Origin: Symsagittifera roscoffensis
Lineage: Eukaryota; Xenacoelomorpha; Acoela; Convolutidae
Reading direction: 5' to 3'
Assembly: GCF_963678635.1 (NCBI RefSeq)
Contig: NW_026971410.1
Coordinates: 1 to 64,000, forward strand
Length of the DNA stretch: 64,000 bases
Part shown: positions 52,243 to 61,564 of the stretch, in pieces
Layout of the letters: each line of letters begins with the position of its first letter
Numbering within the stretch: position 1 is the stretch's first letter
Made by a program: the position numbers and the translations under genes
The notes under the pieces: model-generated
Told to the model about the DNA's origin: nothing
The model's input: the letters and a program-made list of their open reading frames with translations, nothing else
Database searches by the model: none

Positions 52243-55200
52243 TCAATGTTCCATTTCTTCCTCCTGTGATACTGACTCCGCAATTTCGGTTTCCGTGTCT
52301 TGTAGCACATCATTGGCCAACCTGACGCTGCTGGAAGCCGTCCTCCAACACTTCTGCTCTTCTACCCTCTGTTTACAGCAAGGTAGGGGATCCACGTTGG
52401 ATTCTCTGTTTCTGCAGAAACTGTTGTGGAGCCACAACGTCACCTTTCTCTCCAAATCTTCTTCCAGCATCTCTGCCTTCTCATTTCCACCACGCTCACT
52501 CGTTCTGGAAATTCTTTTCACGGCGGTGGTCACGGCATTCCGATGAGTCACGAAAGCTCGCTTGAAAGCTCCTGCCCCAATGTCCAGCTGATATTCACTG
52601 TACACTCTGCCGTGCTTCGACATATGCTTTTTCGCATACTCGTACAACCATGCAGTCATGTTGGCTCTGAACCATGGCATCAATCGTTTTCTCGCCCATA
52701 TCTTCTTCACTTCCATCGGAATGTTTAGAACTTTGCACATTGTCTCAAAAAGATCTAAATCTTTTAGACAATCTAATTTCCGCAATTGTTCTCTCGTCGG
52801 CGCCTCCTGTCTATTATTTTCTCTCACATGAGCTTTCAGCCATCGTATCGCCATCATAACTCCCACTATCACAATTGTTACGGGCTGTGATGAATCTGGT
52901 AAACCCATGGAGAGCAGCTCTCCAGAGTCCCAGATCAACATCAGATTACTACGCTTGGGATACCACCAGGTCTGCAGCAAGCAGTTTCAAGGAAACTCGC
53001 CATGTGTCAACATGATGCTCCTCCAATTACATTTTCCCGAAGCTTCCAGCAATCGTTCCACTTCCATCATCACTCGGTGGATTTCATCATTCTCATCTAC
53101 TGCATTGTAATCTGATACAGTTGATCCTCTCTGTTTCTGTTTTTCGAAGTCACTGAAGTTCCCGCTCACATATCCCATGAACTTCTTTCCTAGTATTGAC
53201 TCCAACTCTTCTTTGGTTCTCTCTGGAATTGCTGAGAACATCTTACATAGTAACTCGTAAGACTTTTCAGACATTCTCGCCAATCTCACACACTTCGGCA
53301 CTGAGAAGGCTTGATCCACAATCGTTCTTGTACTCTTCACGTCCACAGCTGCGAAATGTACAGGATATCTGCTCTTGCACATTGGAGGCAACGTTGAGCC
53401 CACCAAATATCGTGCTCCTGATGGTCTACAATAAGTTTCGCTGTGTCTGATGTTCATCTCTGTTTCGATTGCTTCCCTCCATTTTCCTATGTATTTCTGC
53501 TCAGTCTGCAGAACTCCTGGGAATACTTCTACGCTGATGGCTGTGACCATCTCATGTTTCTGTTCTAGATTCAATAGTGACTCTAAAGAACCAAACATGC
53601 TGTAGAATCCTAGTGCTGTCACTAGATTCACATCGGTTCCTCCATGGCAATCTGCTATCAATTCCGTTGCCGTTCTTGCTTTCATCACTACATTTCCAAA
53701 CAATACTGTCAATTGCTTGTGTTGTTTCTTCAGGGTTTTCACACAGTCTAGACTTCCACAAACGTGACCCTCTAGTCCAAAGACTTCCGCCAGACAGCTA
53801 CCAGGTTTGACCCAGTCTTCTGGTCCCCAGCCAGGCAACTCTACTTTATCTTCTCCGTTGCTCTTAGAGGCTGTTATCATCACATTATATATGATGTTGA
53901 GGTCACGCAGGTTACAGTCTGCATTCAGTTCCCTCTGTACGTCTTGTGTCGCCCGTAATATTGAGTCAGCGTTGGGACTAGGACACCATGATGGCCTCAT
54001 CAATTCCCACACTGCCATCAAGCTCGTTCTCAGTAATTCATCTGAGAATCCCAACCCAAACTCCACTCTCTTGTCGGATTTTGGTACTGAAGGTGCAGTC
54101 ACCTCTTCTTCCAATACCAGTCCCAATTTGGTCTGTGGGTTGTTAACGCTCTTGATCGTTACAATTCTGGACGTCCAGAATCTTAGTAACACCGCCTGCT
54201 CATAATCAAAGAAGCAATCACGTATGTCTTCACTCAGGAAAGGATTGTACGCTATCCCTATGATCCCGGATACGTAGCTATATGACTTCTTCTTGATCGG
54301 TCCACAGTATTCACTGGATTTCGGCAATGCTCCCATAGATTCTTTAGTGAGTCTCAGCTCCTTGTTTGAGAATCTCCTGATCTCATCTATCTTTTTCATG
54401 GGCTCCAATTCTTCAGGTTCTTTCATGTTCACCCTCATCGGTTTACTTTGCTGCATGTCCAGCAGTGCTAGCAAGAACAAGGCTTTCGTTCGCTCATCGC
54501 CTTCCCTCAACATTTTAACACAAGTGTTTAATGCAGGTACTGAAATCTGCTCTATCAGGAATCGAATGAAACAGAGAGCGTCTCTCCGCTTCGCACACGC
54601 TACTGCTGCTCCCTCCTGGACTATCAGATCCCTCAGATTCGTTATAAGGAACACCTTTTCTTCTTTTGACCTTTTTCTTTCCTCTGAGTCATATTCCTCG
54701 CGAGTCAGTCCCATCATGCACCAGGCGAACCTGAGTTGTAATTCTGTCCTTACGTAAGGTACTGCCACGAGAGCATGTATTCTTGGCGTAGTCCTCATTT
54801 CTTCTTCGAAATACCTCAATACTACTGCTTTCCATGGATTGCTCACTAACTGCTCGATCGTTTCCGCCTCTACGTCAGACGACGCCAAAGTTCCATACGC
54901 CTTCTGCTTGAGGGTGGTGCCTTGCAACATCATTTCCAGATAACCCTCCATGGCTTTTTCGTCTTCCAGGGCCATTACATACCCTCTAGCCGAGTTCCGG
55001 CATTCCAGCATCTCCATGTATCCTCCAGTGGGTTCATCTATCGACACTGTCTCCGACACGGTTAGTCGGTTGTATTCCACTGGTGTTAGTTGTCCTGCAA
55101 CACTTCCCTTTCCATGATTCATGGGAAATGGTTTGAAGTCCCTCATTTTGCTTTCTCCACATTGACTGAGTATTTCCATTTCTAAAGTTGCTCCAGTCAG

Positions 55201-58200
55201 AGTGCGGTCACTCCTTTTGGATTTATAACCGGTTGACTTTATCCCCGCCATGAGAATGGGTGGTACCATCGCTATATCGGTTAATATTCTATCTGTGCCA
55301 GACAATTGATAATCACCTTGTCCCAAATCCATGACTTCCTCGACTCGTTTTCTTTTCGCTGAGTTACCAGCTTTCATCGATATTTCTGAATCCACTTTCG
55401 TCTTCCCAACTCTCCTCGGCATCACTCTGCTGCCTAACTTCATTTTCATCGCATTGATTTTATCAATCACCATTTTCGATCGCATCGTCCCTCTCCTGGT
55501 TCTTGACAGATACACCACCTCTCCTTCATCGTCCTGCGGTGTCATCTTGATGGGAGAATTCGCTTCACTCTCATCAGTGGCTGAGTCGATCAATAACTCA
55601 CTCAGTCTCCCTTCACACTCATCAAGCTTGTCAAGTACTTCTCTCATCAAGGGTTGATTGAGACCTGTTTTGAGAATGGACTGGGTCCCATAGCTCTGAA
55701 TCACGGTCCAGACTTCTTCCATAAACGCCACTCTGTTCAGCTTACATCCCGTCCTACTCTCGTGGTCTCGGTGATGTACTTCCCATTCTTCTTCGGGCAG
55801 CGTTCCCAAGAAAGGTACCCTGGCTGAGGCCTCTATTCTTCTCCTCCTAGGTGATTCCATGAGGATTCTCTGGTTTTCATTTCTTGAATTGCCAGGAGAG
55901 CTGCTCTCCGGCAAATTCCGTTTCATTTCCTCAAAGGCTGACGGAGGTTCCAGTGTCGAGATGCCTTCATCCGCTGGCTCAGTCGTTTCCAACGTGTCTG
56001 CATTATTCTCAAGATCACTGAAGATATTGAAATCCAGGCTGGATGTTCCTCCTGTCGATGCCCTGTCGTCTTCCCCACCAGCTTGATCTTGTTGCATGGG
56101 TTCTTCCGTCTGACGGCTTCCACCCTGTCCGTCATCTCCTTCTGACTTATCCTTGTTCGAGCTCGATGGTCCTTGTTCGTCATTGTCAGCTTCTTCCTGG
56201 AATCTCGGTATGAGCAATGTACCGGCTGATTTATCTTCCTCTTCTCCATGGACCACTTTGATTTCTTCGCAACCGAAGGGTGCTAGGAAGGTTCTCGTCT
56301 GCAATATTCCTCCCACTCTCATCTCCTTTTTTACACTGGTCAGGATTAATGAGGCTTCAGGCAATTCTGTCCTGCCTCTCATTCTCATCGGAGTTAAGCC
56401 TAGTTCCTTCCATTCCTCATCAAATCTTCCAGGCTTGGGAGTAGCGGCGTTGCTTATTCGCCTTCTCGTCGCTTGGTCCGTGTATGCAAATCGTGTGTAC
56501 TGTAACACGGCGGCATTTCTCCCTACGAAGTATGGATCCATCGTTCCCGCGAAATTCCCTACTCTCCTTTCATTGGTCTCGAAGGCTCCCAACCTAGGAG
56601 TTTGTACTACGGAGACTGCTCCGAGCAACATCCTTCTTATTATAGGGAATTTAGGGATTGCCTCCGGTAGCTTCTTGTAATGGCCCCAGTCCTTCGTTTC
56701 TTCTCTCACCTTGTGGTATGCTGCAGTGAGACGAGGCACTCTGGTTATTTCACCATTCGTTTTGTCATAGGGTCTCAGATTCCAAAGCTTTGGAAACACC
56801 TCGATGTGTCCTCTTTCTACTTCTCCCATGCGGTCACAGAAGTGATCGTCAAAATTGATGACTGTCATCTCCGGCTCCGATATTTTTGCAAACAATAGAT
56901 CTTCACTCATGAGCTCCCGCAGTGTGTGCTGCTCACACCAGTTCAGTGTACTACCGTCCACTGCCGATATGAGGTTCAGGTGCAGCACCGACCTCCTATA
57001 TGCTTCCACTTTAACGTCAGGGAACGCAAAGGTGACTGCTGGTCCATAGATCACTGTCACGAACTCCGTGACTCCTCTGATCAGCGCCAAGGGATCGGTC
57101 CTCATAGCCAAGCTCAGATCTGTTAATAGCGGCATGCCTCCAACATGTCGTCTAACATCTTCCTCTTTATCAATTGTTTCGTCTTCTCCGGTTCCAAAGC
57201 GATTTTGCTGCAAGAGATATTGGATAAGAGTGTGTCTCAGGTCTCTTATTTTGTTCCACGAGTCCGTGGATTTCTTCATATCCAGATTCCTCACTCTCTC
57301 TTTCATCTGCTCTGGACAACGTGCCAGTTTCATTAGTCCTCCCAAGTTTCCGTGGGTTATTGCGATCAATGTCAGAAGTCCGTCTAGCCGCAGGTGCTGT
57401 ATTCCATCCGTAAGCAGTATCACCGGTCCTTTCACGAAACTCCCCGCTCCGAATGTCACGAACAAGGCTATTAATTCCACTATCGATATTCTCACTACTG
57501 CTTGGAGGAATTCTTTTATCAAATAGTGCGAGACTTTTGGGTAAACTTTTGCCAAGAAGGACGCGGTCCATCCGGCTCCCAACCCTTCTAGCATGCTGTC
57601 TGTCCTTTCAAATCCCTCCTGCCCCTTTACTTCCTGGGTCCAGAAGGTTTCCAGAGTAATCTGACACATTCTGTTCACAAACTCAGCGGTCTTTTCTCCG
57701 GCATTTTCCGCCAGGTTCACTTCCTTCAACAAGTAGGCATGTATCTTCGTGATCAATACGGGGCCTTGCTGAAAAGCATCTGCACCCAATGCCGCTACTC
57801 TAGGATTCAGGTGTAGCCACTGGTTGGCTTCCGGCTTGGTTCTCAGAACCATCGCCTCCAGATGAGCTCTCGTCTCTAGTGAGTTTTTTCTTCTTGTGTC
57901 TTCACTCGCCACTTCCATTGCTCGGAACCATAAGTCGTTGGACATTGCCGTGATCACTCGATGGTCGTCGTCTATTCCCGGTTTCAGTTTGAGTTGCCGA
58001 CTGAAGTTGGACAGTTCCAACCCCAGCACTTCGTCCAACACTAACATGTGTAGCGCGTGGTCCTTGAATCCTCTCATCGCGTTTGAGATATCTGACCATA
58101 CTGCAGGCAGTTCAGCCTTAAGTGGCCTCAGGTTCTCCATTTCTATCATGCGATTCGGGGCAGATATGATCACATCATATTTTCCTTCCGAAAGTAAGGC

Positions 58201-61188
58201 TACCATTGCATACACAAATTTCAGTCCATCCGGGAGATGTGCATATCCCGGAGACAACGCAAATACTACTCTCAACGCCACTTTATTGAATGACCCTTCC
58301 TTCGTCGCATCCACCACTTCACCCATCGACTCCAGGATGTCTTTTATTGCTGGCCATACTGCGTTTTCTGCTGTTGCAGGATCTCTGAGCCTGCTCAGAA
58401 AACCTCTACTGTGTAGATGGTCATTGATGCCAGCAAACACAATCGTTATCGGGTTCATTTCTGTCTGCCTTTGTACCCCTATAGCCAATGACACTGATTG
58501 CAATAGGTCTAGGTCAACTGCGGCCAGCATTATGACGTCCGGCCAAAACAAAGACTTGGAGGTGTACACGAACTCTGAATTCGCAACTACCATGATTTTG
58601 GCCTTCCTCATCTCTGCTTTGTCATAGGCGGCGAAGATGGTCTCATCTTTCTTTATCGCTATCAATCCGCCATATCTCTGGGCATCACCATCTTGGTTCA
58701 CTAGTTTTGGGTACACTCTCTCCTTCACATGACCAGGTGGTGTCGTCAGTTGCCTAAATATCTTCACGTGTTGTCCAATCGGCGCTCTCGCCGTCAGGAA
58801 TCTTCCTGGTCTTTCTTCACGATTCCTCTCATCATGGTTCAATCTCACATCTTGCAACGGTCTTGCATTCACAGGTCCCATTGTGTTGTTGGAGGGCAAT
58901 CCCTCCAAATCAGCAAATCTCAAGGCCGTCGTGGAGCTGAAATTTATGCTAGCGGCTATCAACCAGTCTACGCCGGTTATTGAGTATAATCTGCTGACGA
59001 ATAGCGTCGCTCCATTCAGCATCCTCCTTGCATCTTCAATGAAGCTTACTCTCTGTAGGTCCAGCTTCATCAGTTCGTCTTTGTATATATGCCAGGGAGA
59101 CGGTATGGATCGAGACCACAACAATGAAACTCTGCTCGGTCTCTCCTCTCGGCTGGTACTCGTCGTCTCCGATCTGGTGTCCGATCTAGATGTGCCTGCT
59201 ACTTCTTCGATTGGTTGGTTGACAGGTCCTATCCTTCTCCTAGGATGAATCGTCCTCCTCATTGGTGCTTCTCCCAACCAATCCTGCACGTCTGTTCTTC
59301 GACCTGGTTCACTGGAGCTTTGTTGCCGGTAATTTGTGACGGCTGGGACCGTACCCAGGCGTGTTTCCAGGCTGGGAGGCACAAAGGTGGTAATTACCGC
59401 ATCACTCACCGTTCCCCCTTCCTTCAGCACTCCTGTGTCAAAGAGTTCTGCTTCCAGCTCCTCCAATCGTTCTTGGAAGACTCGATTCAACCAAGCTTGT
59501 CCTTCGATACTGTCGAAGTGGATGCCATCCGTGGTCAGTCTGGCCTGATCCATGGCTCTCAACTCATGCTCAATGTCCATGAGGATCATCCTTCCGGCAT
59601 TTCGATTTGCTAGGTTCCTCAAGATGTTGTTCCATCTCATGACTCCCTCGTTGTGCCTCCTTCCTGATGCTGTCAGGCTTCTCGTATTCATTGGCACAGT
59701 GCAAACGGTCAGTACCGCGCAACTGAACTTCTGCCAGAGGGTAGTGAACAAACACACCATCATTGACTCCCACAGTGCTTCCTGCTCGTCTGATCCCCTG
59801 GAGATATCATTCGTCCCAACTAAGATCATCAGATTGGGAATCTTCCCTGGATTCATCAGTTCCACCATCCGATATAATTGGGCAATCGTCGCGCCTCCAA
59901 AGGACATCACCGTGGTGACCCACGAGGTCCTCAAATTCGATAGCACTCTGACTAAACTGTCTCCCAATATCAGGTGAGATGTCCCGAGTGGTGGTTGCTG
60001 CAGGTTCACAGTCGGGCTCCAGGTAGCTCGATTGAAGCAGGCCCTCGGATCTGTCTCCGGAACTCCCGTGAAATTATACTTCAATTGATTATTCTTCTGC
60101 ACGTCTATTACACGAGACACTTTCTTCGCTGGCATCTTTCGTACTTTCCTTTCTGGGATTCTCGAGCTCCCCATGAGTGGTGTCACGTTACTCATCCCTT
60201 GTCTGATTACTGTCTGGGAGAGTTGTACTCTGCCCGTATCGTCAATCGTTCCATAGGGTGCAGTCACCCCGGAACCTGGCGCATTCTTGTTAGCGACCAG
60301 TCGTCCAGCTGTCTCTATCAGTTTCCTCACTGTCTGTTCTACGACGGGGTCACCCAAGGTGTCACTAGGATCCGGGATCGTTACTCGGTTCGTCTCTGCT
60401 GGAAGCCGTGTCTCCGTTGTTTGACTCATTTCTCGAGGTGTCAAGAGCTCCATCGGGGACTGTCCACGGGGAATATCCCTTGCAGGTATCACTTTCTCAA
60501 TGGCCGTTGTCAACGCCACCTGTTCCGATCGCTCTTTGTATTCCTGCCTTAAGCGTTCGATCTCTTGACCCTGCTTTTTGTTGCAGTCTTCAAACAACTT
60601 TCTCCACATGTCCCGGTCTTCCTCCATCGCCAGCATGGTCTTCGTCATATCGTCTAACTCCTTCTTCGTACTTCTCAGTTGATCGTTCATCTCGTCCAGA
60701 TCTTGTATGGTTTGGTTCGTCTGAACCTTCTGCGTTACTTTCCCCCTTTTTGGTGGCACAGCTGCTCTCAGTGGTGAACCAGACCAGGTCGCCTCGCTGT
60801 TCATCTCCCGATGCATCCTCGTCAGCCCAGGTTTAGGCTTAGAGGGCATTGGCATCTCACCTGGTTGGTAAGTCCTAGAACTTCCCAACCCAGGCTCATT
60901 CGCCAAGTCACTCCCTGAGAGAGCCCCGTTTCTCCACCTCATCACTCTCATGCTCGGGCGGTCTAGTACTCCTCTTTCTCCATATGCTGCCATCAACAGG
61001 ACTTCCGTGGGGCGGTCCCCACGGTTGTCGTGCCCCAAGATGTTGATCAGGGCGGTCAGCAACATGACCACCTCTGGGTCCTCCAGAGCGAAGTCTCGTT
61101 CGATCAGCCGACGATAGATCGCATCTACCATCGGTCCTACATATGCCTCTGCCAGGTCCATCAATTCATCCAGGTTGAAGTTGTCCAT
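52243..61188 (-). CDS. Giant ORF2 protein with coiled coil and SGNH domain, copy 3
   Basis: 2,733 codons from ATG 61188 to a TGA at 52987-52989, then 247 more codons in the same frame to 52243. The whole is collinear with the copy 2 fragments. Residues 150-225: charged coiled coil. Residues 400-575: SGNH hydrolase, with LGDSL (Ser411), SFGGA (Gly431-432), GTND (Asn460) and DGIH (Asp554, His557). Residues 860-1080: second SGNH-like region, VVANSEF (Ser871), AGIND (Asn922), DDDH (His1076). About 1740-1830: acidic linker; about 1980: basic stretch. The rest, about 1,900 residues, is unassigned, without a visible membrane segment or signal peptide. It lies in the env position after pol and is probably made from a spliced mRNA. 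Substrate and role are unknown; an esterase acting on lipid or glycan is only a family-level guess. Confidence 0.85.
52987..52989 (-). other. In-frame TGA at a conserved Cys position in ORF2
   Basis: Text before the stop is THGEFP; after it NCLLQTWWYPKR. In copy 2 the same place reads THGEYP-C-HCLAQTLWYPKR with TGC. So one base (third position) separates Cys from the stop. The next 247 codons remain open and conserved to a normal stop. Confidence 0.85.
57949..58611 (-). other. Second SGNH-like region within ORF2, copy 3
   Basis: Residues 860-1080. KAKIMVVANSEFVYTSKSLF has Ser where block I would be but no GDS. IVFAGINDHLHSRGFLSRL has G-x-N-D followed by His. KPGIDDDHRVITAM holds D-x-x-H. The same three are found in copy 2 (34572-36035). 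It may be a duplicated, diverged SGNH fold. Confidence 0.5.
59449..59991 (-). other. SGNH-hydrolase domain within ORF2, copy 3
   Basis: Residues 400-580. Block I SHLILGDSLVRVL, block II VMSFGGATIAQL, block III LMILVGTNDISRG and block V LTTDGIHFDSIEGQAWL. All four SGNH catalytic positions are kept, as in copy 2, in spite of strong divergence elsewhere, which argues for activity being selected. Confidence 0.8.
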
Positions 61189-61564
61189 TCTATCCTTTTC
61201 AAGTTTGATTCGATTCTTTGACTCAAGTGAGTAATTTAAATGATCAATCAGGATCTAGAAAAGAAATCACGAATGTCAGTTTCACCTTAATATATATCGT
61301 TAAAATTTGCTTAAAACAGTTCAGATAAAAAGATATTTAACCTAAAATTTATTAAAATCAATTGGTTTCTAAAATTTTGGAATTCGACCTAAGATTGGAC
61401 AGTCCAAACTTTGGATCTATTCCCAAGATCGTCATCTAGTTGTTCATGGTCACTAACCCCTACTTACCCATGATCTTAATAACCTAACACATAACATAAC
61501 ATCACACACATATCACATATTACATGCAACTTGGTCTTTGGCCTAACACTCTTTCGCACATCAC
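61189..61564 (-). other. Pol-ORF2 intergenic region, copy 3
   Basis: 376 bp, AT-rich, no gene. Contains the splice acceptor at 61255 and a CATAACATAACATCACACACA stretch near 61490-61515 shared with copy 2. No TATA-type promoter is clear. Confidence 0.6.
61242..61267 (-). promoter_or_regulatory. Conserved 3' splice-site candidate, copy 3
   Basis: Minus strand TTTCTTTTCTAG then ATCCTGATTGATC, with AG at 61256-61255, 67 nt upstream of the ORF2 ATG. Same arrangement in copy 2 (38219/38220). The sequence would serve as acceptor for a subgenomic mRNA, as env uses in retroviruses and errantiviruses. Confidence 0.6.

Noticed and set aside
52243-61188. ORF2 as a classical retroviral Env
   Set aside because: No signal peptide, furin-type site followed by a fusion peptide, or clear transmembrane segment is visible, and 2,980 codons is far too long; only the position is env-like.
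52243-61188. A second polymerase or helicase hidden in ORF2
   Set aside because: I looked for GDD, YxDD, Walker A and DEAD-type motifs and saw none.
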